This document shows, piece by piece, positions 1-5,231 of a DNA stretch of 5,794 nt. Made by a program: the position numbers and the translations under genes. The notes under the pieces are model-generated. The model was not told where the DNA came from. It worked only from the letters and a program-made list of their open reading frames with translations, and did not search any database. The DNA comes from Candidatus Bathyarchaeota archaeon (GTDB lineage Archaea; Thermoproteota; Bathyarchaeia; Bathyarchaeales; Bathycorpusculaceae): the NCBI GenBank assembly GCA_030627225.1, contig DAOUSM010000066.1, positions 1 to 5,794 of the forward strand, given 5' to 3'. How positions within the stretch are numbered: position 1 is the first letter of the stretch; each line of letters starts with the position of its first letter.

Positions 1-114
1 GGGCGATCTCTCTCATGCTTAGAGGAGACAACTCCACAAACCTATGAAAAATTACTTGATTATGCTATTTATAACCTTCTAACCAAAAATGCCCTCAACG
101 ACGTGACATCCTAA
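1..114 (+). CDS. 3' end of an unidentified gene, cut by the window edge
   Basis: This frame is open from the first base to a TAA at 112-114 and encodes 37 residues, including EETTPQTYEKLLDYAIYNLL, which reads like an amphipathic C-terminal helix. The other two plus frames and all three minus frames are closed within this stretch, so this is the only coding possibility. A 37-codon open frame in AT-rich DNA could still be chance, and no family can be recognised. Whatever this gene is, it runs towards the minus-strand membrane protein gene, so the DNA between them would be a convergent intergenic region. Confidence 0.33.
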   Translation, partial: GRSLSCLEETTPQTYEKLLDYAIYNLLTKNALNDVTS

Positions 115-147
115 GCAAAAATAGTCTGGAGTAGTCAATGTTAACGA

Positions 148-172
148 TTTTATGCGTTTCTCATATTAACCT
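148..172 (+). repeat. Degenerate 25-nt direct repeat, copy 1
   Basis: The copy begins TTTTATGCG and ends ATATTAACCT. It matches copy 2 at 321-345 in 21 of 25 positions without gaps. Both copies share TTTTAT, CG, TTCT and ATTAACCT blocks. Function is unknown; it may be a protein-binding site or the remnant of a small duplication. Confidence 0.4.
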
Positions 173-320
173 TCACAAAACCTTTAGGCACCAGTTTTGC
201 GATTTCTTGCCCTATGCCTCACTCGTTTAATACCTCTCTTTTGAGATATTAACCACCTAATAGAAGAGGCTTATAATGGAATATGCTACATATTAGCGTT
301 CAAAAATCCAACTGTCTATT

Positions 321-345
321 TTTTATACGCTTCTTAAATTAACCT
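321..345 (+). repeat. Degenerate 25-nt direct repeat, copy 2
   Basis: The copy begins TTTTATACG and ends AAATTAACCT. It aligns without gaps to 148-172 with four substitutions. The start-to-start distance is 173 bp, and a shorter ATATTAACC match lies between them at 246-254. Confidence 0.4.
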
Positions 346-390
346 CAGCTACGATAAAAATTCCGCCAACAATCACTTGCTAAGCCTAAA

Positions 391-412
391 TAAAATGGAA
401 AAAAGGGAAAAA
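391..412 (-). terminator. Archaeal T-tract terminator of the membrane protein gene
   Basis: Read on the minus strand, just past the TAG at 424-422, the transcript would carry TTTTTCCCTTTTTTCC followed by ATTTTA. Clustered oligo-T runs without a required hairpin are the usual intrinsic termination signal of archaeal RNA polymerase. The position right after the stop codon fits that role. Confidence 0.5.
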
Positions 413-421
413 TGAATTTTG

Positions 422-1000
422 CTACTCTGCCCTTTCCTCTCTCCGCCACATCACTCGTGGTCTACGCGCTGAAAGGAATATCGTTGCAGCTATTATGATT
501 GTACAGACGATTATCAGCACCACTTGAACTGTGAAAAGCGTCACAATCTGCTCCATGTAGCTTGGAGTTTCGGGAACGTTAATGTTGGCATAGCCATATT
601 CAAATCCACGATCTGTGCCGATTTTAACTTGAACAGTCGTGTTTATTGCCCTTCCGTCTGTTGGCACAGTGAAAGTTATATCGACTACTTCGTTAAGAAG
701 TTTGGTTCCTTTTCCAGATAGGGGAACATCCATTGTGTGAGTTTCGTTGCCTACCCATGTTCCGCCAACATACGCCCTCCAAGCATAGTATGTTATCGTG
801 ATATTTTTAATTGTCACTGCGACATCTCTGTTGTTGTAGAATGCAACGTAGAGAGTTCCTTTTTCTCCTGGAGCATAGTTTGGCTTACTAGTCCAAACCG
901 TTACTTCGTCAGGTTCTTGTGCATTTACTAGAGGCGTTATCAGAAGCATTGAGACAGCCATTATGATTAAGGCAATTATTTTCTTATTCAACTTTGTCAC
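422..1000 (-). CDS. Secreted, C-terminally anchored beta-rich membrane protein
   Basis: The 192-residue product has a clear signal peptide: a K-rich start, a hydrophobic core at about 8-24, and a VNA-Q cleavage site near residue 27. It is followed by about 120 residues of alternating beta-strand pattern that resembles a single Ig-like or CARDB-like domain. One helix (about 152-176, rich in I, V and L) then spans the membrane, ending in a basic tail (ARRPRVMWRREERAE). This predicts an exported domain with a short cytoplasmic tail. Three N-glycosylation sequons (N66-I-T, N85-E-T, N120-T-T) lie in the exported part. The start is GTG, without a Shine-Dalgarno. A TATA-like box about 30 bp upstream would put transcription almost at the start codon, so the mRNA is probably leaderless. 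I recognise no specific family; a cell-envelope or solute-recognition role is a guess. Confidence 0.8.
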   Translation of the reverse strand: MTKLNKKIIALIIMAVSMLLITPLVNAQEPDEVTVWTSKPNYAPGEKGTLYVAFYNNRDVAVTIKNITITYYAWRAYVGGTWVGNETHTMDVPLSGKGTKLLNEVVDITFTVPTDGRAINTTVQVKIGTDRGFEYGYANINVPETPSYMEQIVTLFTVQVVLIIVCTIIIAATIFLSARRPRVMWRREERAE

Positions 1001-1023
1001 CTAAACCGTCTGTTTTAAGACTG

Positions 1024-1036
1024 AAATTATTTAAAA
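1024..1036 (-). promoter_or_regulatory. TATA-like box for the membrane protein gene
   Basis: On the minus strand the gap after trm1 reads TTTTAAATAATTT, centred about 30 bp before the GTG at 1000-998. An archaeal TATA box normally sits about 26 bp before the transcription start, so the RNA would begin at or a few bases before the start codon. The box lies between the trm1 stop (1044) and the gene, so the membrane protein can be transcribed independently of trm1. Confidence 0.5.
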
Positions 1037-1043
1037 CTTACCC

Positions 1044-2279
1044 TTAGCGACTGCTGATTTTCCGTAAAAGTTCCTTTATTTCCGCTACTGACACATTTGA
1101 CTTTATTCCTTTAGGATTAAAATGTGTTAAAGAGGCTTGAAAGCCCTCTTTTCTTAAAGCTTTAATAACGGTCCTAACGGGTGGAACCGGTAAGGCTAGT
1201 GCATCACATAGTTTATCAAGCACGTAATACGTAATTGGAGCTTCAGTCTTATTTTCTATCAAAGTCAGAATTTTCCTTATTCTTCTTCCAAGTTTGAATG
1301 CTCTTTGCTTAGCTTCCTCTTCCATTAATTTGCAGAACTGTTTCTCGAATATTCTTCCCAACCATAATGGTCCTGCAATATTCATTTTTGAGCCGCATTC
1401 GCTGCATTTTATAGAACGTTCAATGAGGAAAAGTTTTTTCGCCGTTTCTCTGTGGAAACATTTGAAACAATGCAGTATGTATCCCATATTTTTTATGTTT
1501 TCATCAGCTTTTTTCGCGCCATGCTCTATTTTTGCGTAAACTCTGATGTAATGGTCTGTGCTGTGACTGAAGACCATGTTTACGCCTAAGTCGTATTTCG
1601 CCGCCATCATTGCTAGACACCCAGCTAAAAGCCTAACAGCCAACTCATGGCAGTATTCCGTGCGCAAGGGTTTTCCGCCATACTTTCTGATGCATGCCCT
1701 TGGATGAACCCCGCATAAAGGTGCCATATCCGTTGCTGTTAAAGCCAGAAGACCACCGTTGCGTAAAGCACGGATAGCGGAATCAAGATAGGGCACAGGA
1801 GAGCCGAACGGGTCAACATCTATAGCGTCAAATCTTTTGCGTGGTGCACCATAACTGCCTAGGAGAAAATTTGCATCTTCGTTTTTCACGGTAACTTGTT
1901 CGCCTAGCCTATTCATTTGCACATTATGATTTGCAAGCTCAAACGCTTTCTCGTTAATATCGTTAATTAAAACCTTTTTAACACCTTTAACCTCTGCTGC
2001 GAAACGTATTCCTCTAACACCACAGCCAGCTAAAGGCTCACAAACAGAAATTTCACGCTTAAGCGTCCTCTGATAAGCTTGTAGTGCCAAAACCGCTATG
2101 TCTCGGTTCAGCTCCATAACGGGATTATAAAAAACCGGAGCCTTCGAAGGAGCATACTCAGAAGGCGACTTTACAAATGCTTCAAGCTTTGGAACCAGAA
2201 CCTTGACTTTACCTTCTTGCACGATTTCCGTTGGGAAACCTATCTTAAAGATTTCATCGCTCATGTTTTTCTTCTTCAC
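1044..2279 (-). CDS. trm1: tRNA (guanine(26)-N2)-dimethyltransferase Trm1
   Basis: Trm1 transfers methyl groups from S-adenosylmethionine to N2 of guanine-26 at the hinge between the D and anticodon arms of tRNA. The 411-residue product is of normal length for archaeal Trm1. In order it shows the family block FYNPVMELNRD (about 50-60), SAM-binding motif I EPLAGCGVRG (81-90), an acidic strand end INDIN (105-109), and the catalytic motif DVDPFGSP (154-161). A zinc-ribbon-like pair of cysteine motifs follows (C271/C274 and C292/C295), then a C-terminal winged-helix-like tRNA-binding part ending in THFNPKGIKSN (385-395). The first start is GTG at 2279. An ATG five codons in (2264-2262) is an alternative; it is preceded by GGTGA, which could act as a weak Shine-Dalgarno. 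The gene is divergent from the THEP1 gene. All key motifs are intact. Confidence 0.97.
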   Translation of the reverse strand: MKKKNMSDEIFKIGFPTEIVQEGKVKVLVPKLEAFVKSPSEYAPSKAPVFYNPVMELNRDIAVLALQAYQRTLKREISVCEPLAGCGVRGIRFAAEVKGVKKVLINDINEKAFELANHNVQMNRLGEQVTVKNEDANFLLGSYGAPRKRFDAIDVDPFGSPVPYLDSAIRALRNGGLLALTATDMAPLCGVHPRACIRKYGGKPLRTEYCHELAVRLLAGCLAMMAAKYDLGVNMVFSHSTDHYIRVYAKIEHGAKKADENIKNMGYILHCFKCFHRETAKKLFLIERSIKCSECGSKMNIAGPLWLGRIFEKQFCKLMEEEAKQRAFKLGRRIRKILTLIENKTEAPITYYVLDKLCDALALPVPPVRTVIKALRKEGFQASLTHFNPKGIKSNVSVAEIKELLRKISSR

Positions 2280-2327
2280 CCTAAATTATTCACTACATAA
2301 GCCATAACTATGACAAATCATTTAGGG
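2279..2327. promoter_or_regulatory. Symmetric divergent promoter or operator between trm1 and THEP1
   Basis: CCCTAAATTATT (2279-2290) and its near-perfect inverse AATCATTTAGGG (2316-2327) match in 11 of 12 positions around a 25-bp centre. Each arm, read inward, contains a TAAAT(T/G)ATT TATA-like element pointing towards the opposite side. The left arm could drive the plus-strand gene with a start near 2311, and the right arm trm1 with a start near 2296. The arms overlap the trm1 GTG and the 5' end of the longest THEP1 frame. The same symmetry could instead be an operator for a dimeric regulator. Confidence 0.4.
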
Positions 2328-2918
2328 GATATTAGACTTCTGTTTAAGAGGGAAAACTTGTTGAAAAAACGATTGCTGTTCATAACTGGCAGCCCAGGCA
2401 CAGGAAAGACAACAGTGCTTTTAAAGACCATTGAAGCCTTAAAGGCCAGAGGCTACAGTGTGGGTGGAATGGTAAGCCGTGAAGTTCGTACATGCGGAAC
2501 ACGTGTTGGCTTTGAAATTTTAGATTTAAGCAGTGGTAGAAGAGGCTGGCTTGCCCATGTGAATCAGAAGCACGGTCCACAGGTTGGCAAATACCGCGTG
2601 AACTTAGAAGACCTTAACGGCATAGGTGTGAACGCAATAGCCAAAGCCATTGAAAACTTTGACGTAACCGCGATAGATGAAATTGGACCAATGGAATTAC
2701 ATTCAGAAATGTTTAAAGAGGCTGTTAAGAAAGCTGTTGAAAGCGAAAAGCTTGTTATTGGCACCGTTCACTGGAAGGTAAGGGACAAACTGGTAGAGGA
2801 AGTGAAGACGAGACAAGACGCTGAAATACACAGAGTAACGTATGAAAACAGGGGATATCTACACGAAATTATCGTCGAAAAGGCCGCAGAATTTCTGGCA
2901 AAAACCACTAAAAAATAA
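2310..2918 (+). CDS. THEP1-family nucleoside-triphosphatase (NTPase_1)
   Basis: A P-loop enzyme of the THEP1/NTPase_1 family, which hydrolyses nucleoside triphosphates with broad specificity in vitro; the physiological role in archaea is unsettled. The Walker A motif GSPGTGKTT is at residues 27-35 and the Walker B region AIDEIGPMEL at 121-130 (D123, E124). Between them is the family strand GFEILDL (67-73), and the fold ends with a charged helix. The longest frame starts at ATG 2310 and encodes 202 residues, about 17 more at the N-terminus than usual, since relatives begin just before the Walker A strand. TTG at 2361, preceded by GAGGG, gives an N-terminus of (M)KKRLLFITG, which fits the family better. 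The real start is therefore either ATG 2310 on a nearly leaderless RNA or TTG 2361. The gene is divergent from trm1; a separate TATA-like box follows its stop. Confidence 0.93.
   Translation: MTNHLGDIRLLFKRENLLKKRLLFITGSPGTGKTTVLLKTIEALKARGYSVGGMVSREVRTCGTRVGFEILDLSSGRRGWLAHVNQKHGPQVGKYRVNLEDLNGIGVNAIAKAIENFDVTAIDEIGPMELHSEMFKEAVKKAVESEKLVIGTVHWKVRDKLVEEVKTRQDAEIHRVTYENRGYLHEIIVEKAAEFLAKTTKK
2348..2352 (+). promoter_or_regulatory. Shine-Dalgarno supporting TTG 2361 as the THEP1 start
   Basis: GAGGG ends 8 nt before the in-frame TTG at 2361-2363, which is good spacing for an archaeal ribosome binding site. No comparable site precedes ATG 2310. The motif lies inside the coding frame if the longer start is used, where it encodes K-R-E. 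Confidence 0.45.
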
Positions 2919-2921
2919 ACT

Positions 2922-2930
2922 GTTTATAAC
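2922..2930 (+). promoter_or_regulatory. TATA-like box upstream of the structured RNA region
   Basis: GTTTATAAC lies just after the THEP1 stop (2916-2918), preceded by an A-rich stretch that could serve as the TFB-recognition element. With normal archaeal spacing, transcription would start around 2951-2953, just before the folded block. This would make the RNA and/or rnhB a transcription unit separate from THEP1. Confidence 0.45.
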
Positions 2931-2951
2931 TTTCAAGGTGAATTTAGTTTA

Positions 2952-3263
2952 AAGAAGGAGTTTCCATGTTGATTGCTGGCGCTGGGTCTTGTTCATGAAA
3001 GCTAATTGCGTAAGGTAGAGCAATAAAGCAATCCAAGATCCGAAGATCGCCCGCAATCAATACGGTTGTTCATTATATGCAAAGGTTATCTTGAGCATCT
3101 AGTTACTGATTAACGAAAGTCGTGAGAATGTGAATAGCTGGGTTGATAGGAAAGGGATTCACGGACGACTTATGAACTGTAAATGGACTAGGAGAAATAC
3201 ATTTTAGCGCGAACTTGAAGCAGCTATTTCCATCGCACAAATCTCACTAAGTTATAAGTGGGA
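2952..3263 (+). ncRNA. Candidate structured RNA (free ncRNA or rnhB leader), family unknown
   Basis: This stretch has stop codons throughout all three plus frames yet strong internal pairing. Arm 1 stacks 2967-2976 with 3053-3062 (10 pairs, one G-U), 2978-2981 with 3048-3051 (4 pairs), 2984-2991 with 3034-3041 (8 pairs, one G-U), 3001-3003 with 3027-3029, and 3005-3009 with 3020-3024. Smaller hairpins occupy 3077-3098. Arm 2 pairs 3117-3123 with 3165-3171 (7 of 7) and 3130-3135 with 3157-3162 (6 of 6). A hairpin joins 3177-3185 with 3200-3207 (one bulged U), and a last one joins 3242-3248 with 3257-3263. A TATA-like box lies about 25 bp before the 5' end. Signature motifs of RNase P RNA, SRP RNA, 5S rRNA and tRNA were sought and not found. 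It points towards rnhB, so a regulatory leader is possible. Both ends are estimates. Confidence 0.42.
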
Positions 3264-3269
3264 GACTTT

Positions 3270-3281
3270 AACCTTAAGGTT
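3270..3281. repeat. Perfect 12-bp palindrome before rnhB
   Basis: AACCTTAAGGTT reads identically on both strands. It sits 3 bp upstream of the GAGGA ribosome binding site of rnhB and 6 bp after the last hairpin of the RNA-like block. With no loop it is a poor hairpin but a plausible operator half-site pair, or it could be chance. Confidence 0.4.
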
Positions 3282-3283
3282 TT

Positions 3284-3288
3284 GAGGA
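3284..3288 (+). promoter_or_regulatory. Shine-Dalgarno deciding the rnhB start
   Basis: GAGGA precedes GTG 3294-3296 by 5 nt. The earlier GTG at 3258 directly follows an in-frame TAA, lies in the 3' arm of a hairpin, and has no such site, so 3294 is preferred. Confidence 0.5.
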
Positions 3289-3293
3289 TACAC

Positions 3294-4244
3294 GTGAAGA
3301 GTCTAGACTATAAGGCAAACGAACCTATTTACACTTTTAAGTTGACTAGAAAAAGGGAAGTTGTCCCCTTAATTAAGAAAATACTTCCTTATAGTCGTCA
3401 TGAGGAGAAGATAGAAAGAATGCAATTGATCCTAGAGTTAAAAGATAGAAAATGCTGGTCGCCACAGATAGAGAGTAAGGTAAAACTGCTAAGAAAACGC
3501 ATTAAGTCTGAGGTTGTAGAATATAAAAGGCAAGCTGAGAAAGATTATAGAAAAAGGAGAGCAACGAAGGGCCGATCTCATAGACTCATACTTGGTATCG
3601 ACGATGCCGGCAGAGGAGCGGTTATTGGTCCACTCGTTATTGCAGGAGTTCTGATGAAGGAGGAAGACATACCCAAACTTGTTCAGTTAGGCGTTAAAGA
3701 TTCGAAGCTTTTATCTCCACGAAGGCGTGAGCTGCTAGCCGTTGAAATTAAGCGAATCGCCCTAAAACACAGCGTGATAAAGTTGTCGCCAAAGGATATT
3801 GACAAGGTTGTTCAGACGGGCAGAAAGCTTCACAAATTAAATAGGTTGGAGGCGCAGACCATGGCAAAAGTCATTGAGTTGCTTAAGCCAGACATAGCAT
3901 ATGTTGACGCTTCAGATGTCCTAGAAGAACGCTTCAAAAAGCACATTTCAGAATGTTTACCTTTCAAAGTTGAAATAATCTCAGAGCATAAGGCTGACAG
4001 GAAATACCCAATAGTTTCAGCTGCTTCGATAATTGCTAAGGTGGAAAGAGACAAGGAAATCGCTGAGTTAAAGGAAAAACACGGAGATTTTGGATGCGGT
4101 TACCCAACGGATCCAAAAACCATAAGCTTTCTTAGGCAATGCCTCAAAAAATTCGGAGAATATCCAGATTTTGTTAGGAAATCATGGAAGCCTGCCAAAA
4201 AGGCTAAGAGCGAGAAAGATTCACGTCAAATGAAGCTTATTTAA
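3294..4244 (+). CDS. rnhB: Ribonuclease HII with basic N-terminal extension
   Basis: RNase HII cuts the RNA strand of RNA-DNA hybrids and nicks DNA at embedded ribonucleotides. Numbered from GTG 3294 (316 residues), the catalytic motif GIDDAGRG is at 101-108. The acidic residues are D103, D104, D205 (YVDASD) and D235 (HKADRKYP). KDSK (135-138), SAASIIAKV and GYPTDP (269-274) are also typical. The second acid is usually E (DEAGRG) but is D here, a conservative change. Relatives normally start a few residues before the first motif, whereas here about 97 K/R/E-rich, helix-prone residues precede it. No ATG, GTG or TTG occurs between ATG 3420 plus its adjacent TTG and the active-site motif. At least about 55 extra residues must therefore be translated unless a non-standard start is used. 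GTG 3258 would give 328 residues. The 3' end overlaps the convergent regulator gene by 8 bp. Confidence 0.95.
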   Translation: MKSLDYKANEPIYTFKLTRKREVVPLIKKILPYSRHEEKIERMQLILELKDRKCWSPQIESKVKLLRKRIKSEVVEYKRQAEKDYRKRRATKGRSHRLILGIDDAGRGAVIGPLVIAGVLMKEEDIPKLVQLGVKDSKLLSPRRRELLAVEIKRIALKHSVIKLSPKDIDKVVQTGRKLHKLNRLEAQTMAKVIELLKPDIAYVDASDVLEERFKKHISECLPFKVEIISEHKADRKYPIVSAASIIAKVERDKEIAELKEKHGDFGCGYPTDPKTISFLRQCLKKFGEYPDFVRKSWKPAKKAKSEKDSRQMKLI

Positions 4245-5190
4245 GGTTTACAATCAAGTCTTCTGGACCCCTAATCTTTGAGAGTTCCTCGCTGTGGATG
4301 CATGAAATATCCTTATTTAACGGTTTACGTGTGTCTGTTATGAGAACCGGATGTGCTTGCACGATTCTGCTGACGCTTAAGATTTCGTCTATTCTCCTGT
4401 TCAACTCTCGCTCTCTATTGTTTGCAACTCCACCTATTATTTTCATTCTTTCCTCTGGAACGTCGATGAGGAAGTCGAAGGGCGCCCTCTTAACGGGAGC
4501 CACCATAATGTTGCAGCGGGCGAGTTTTCTGAAAATCTTTTGTAGAAGCTTATTTCTGGTGATTATGTGTTTGGCTGCTGTTAGAAAGGGCTTGTGCTGA
4601 TTTTTTGATTTTTCAAATATGTTTATTGGTTTTGCGACAGGAATTCCTAGAGTGCATATCAGGTTGTATGCTGCTGACACTGAGGCTTTAGCCATTCCTC
4701 GTTCGTAACTGTATAGGGTTCTCCTCGATATACCCATCATCTCAGCAATTTCGCCGATGGATAAGTCCAGCTCTTGTCTTCTCCGCTTGATTGCCTCTGC
4801 GTCAATATCAACGTAGTAGCCTCCCGGGCCAGCCTGAATTAGCGGATATATTTTACGGAGCACAATGTTCTCAAATGTTTTTAGAGTGACTGCGAAAAGG
4901 TGATGTCGTGAATAGACTGTGTCGTCTTCTAATGGTTTTTCACGTGTTTTCTCGCTTATCAGAAGTGAAGAAGCTGAAACGCATTCAGATATAACTCTGA
5001 GTTCCATGGAGTCGTTTGGAGAAACATTCCCGATGTCTGATTGAACTTTTATAAAAACTAGGATTTTGCTTTTTCTGGCTGCGAAGTCAAAGCAGCTCGG
5101 CCGGGAAAAGCATCTTTGAGAAACGGTAAAACCTGCTTCCTTCAATATGGCCTCTGCGGCCTTTACACTCCCCGTCTCCACATAAGTCAT
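4237..5190 (-). CDS. Archaeal XRE-type HTH regulator (COG1395-like)
   Basis: The 317-residue protein has a central XRE/Cro-type helix-turn-helix (about 134-175; IGEIAEMMGISRRTLYSYER) that should bind DNA. It matches the architecture of the archaeal putative HTH regulators annotated as COG1395. The N-terminal part (about 8-110) looks like a degenerate restriction-endonuclease fold: PSCFDFAARK with D35, then a strand LVFIKV with K48, but no E two residues before that lysine. It is probably a non-catalytic sensing or dimerisation domain. The C-terminal part (about 225-317) resembles it: PFDF at 237-240, LITDTRKPL at 283-291 and GPEDLIV at 308-314. Target genes and ligand are unknown. ATG 5190 has no Shine-Dalgarno and lies about 38 bp downstream of a TATA-like box, giving a short leader. 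A GTG at codon 9, preceded by GGAG, is an alternative start. Confidence 0.88.
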   Translation of the reverse strand: MTYVETGSVKAAEAILKEAGFTVSQRCFSRPSCFDFAARKSKILVFIKVQSDIGNVSPNDSMELRVISECVSASSLLISEKTREKPLEDDTVYSRHHLFAVTLKTFENIVLRKIYPLIQAGPGGYYVDIDAEAIKRRRQELDLSIGEIAEMMGISRRTLYSYERGMAKASVSAAYNLICTLGIPVAKPINIFEKSKNQHKPFLTAAKHIITRNKLLQKIFRKLARCNIMVAPVKRAPFDFLIDVPEERMKIIGGVANNRERELNRRIDEILSVSRIVQAHPVLITDTRKPLNKDISCIHSEELSKIRGPEDLIVNLK

Positions 5191-5223
5191 TGAAACGGCA
5201 CATAGAATATCATGACATTGTGA

Positions 5224-5231
5224 GATATAAA
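5224..5231 (-). promoter_or_regulatory. TATA-like box of the HTH regulator, next to a palindrome
   Basis: On the minus strand TTTATATC is centred about 38 bp before the ATG at 5190, predicting a start near 5201 and a leader of about 11 nt. Its upstream edge overlaps AAGTATACTT (5230-5239), a perfect 10-bp palindrome at the place where TFB would bind. A regulator bound there would block the promoter, as in simple autoregulation. Confidence 0.45.

Larger units (their letters stand above)
115..421. other. AT-rich convergent intergenic region, no gene seen
   Basis: All six frames are interrupted and nothing resembles a tRNA or other known RNA. It contains a degenerate 25-nt direct repeat (148-172 and 321-345) and a third short ATATTAACC match at 246-254. 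There is a small hairpin at 229-250 (AATA-C-CTC pairing with GAG-A-TATT around a pyrimidine loop), and the T-tract terminator of the minus-strand gene lies at its right end. A TTTTTTATAC stretch near 319-328 looks TATA-like on the plus strand, but no reading frame follows it. Confidence 0.5.

Noticed and set aside
524..931. Plus-strand open frames of 64-65 codons inside the membrane protein gene
   Set aside because: They are antisense shadows with low-complexity F/S/C-rich products, no family signals and no start context.
1294..1539. Plus-strand open frame of 81 codons inside trm1
   Set aside because: It is antisense to the zinc-ribbon part of Trm1, whose motifs are fully conserved in the other frame.
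2380..2764. Minus-strand open frames inside the THEP1 gene
   Set aside because: Antisense shadows; Walker A and B motifs are read intact on the plus strand.
2966..2998. Micro-ORF ATG 2966 to TGA (10 residues) after an AAGGAG-like site
   Set aside because: It lies within the first strand of the folded arm, is only ten codons long, and has no supporting context. It could be a leader peptide, but nothing shows it.
3112..3176. RNase P RNA core (P4-like GAAAGTCGT pairing with ACGACTTATG)
   Set aside because: The resemblance to the CR-I and CR-V strands is superficial. The GAGGAAAGUCC signature is missing, there is no bulged U, no AGAA precedes the 3' strand, and only about 40 nt of a simple hairpin separates the strands. 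A covariance-model search would settle it.
3205..3226. SRP RNA domain IV (GAAGCAGC resembles the conserved GGAGCAG)
   Set aside because: No GGAA-type tetraloop stem precedes it, and the 5' and 3' ends of the region do not pair into the long SRP rod.
2919..3257. Degenerate upstream extension of the rnhB frame (pseudogene)
   Set aside because: The same frame has more than ten stops in 113 codons, and no stretch resembles a known protein. The pairing pattern explains the sequence better.
4298..4600. Plus-strand open frame of 100 codons inside the HTH regulator gene
   Set aside because: Antisense shadow, hydrophobic by complementarity; the minus strand has a recognisable HTH and duplicated domains.
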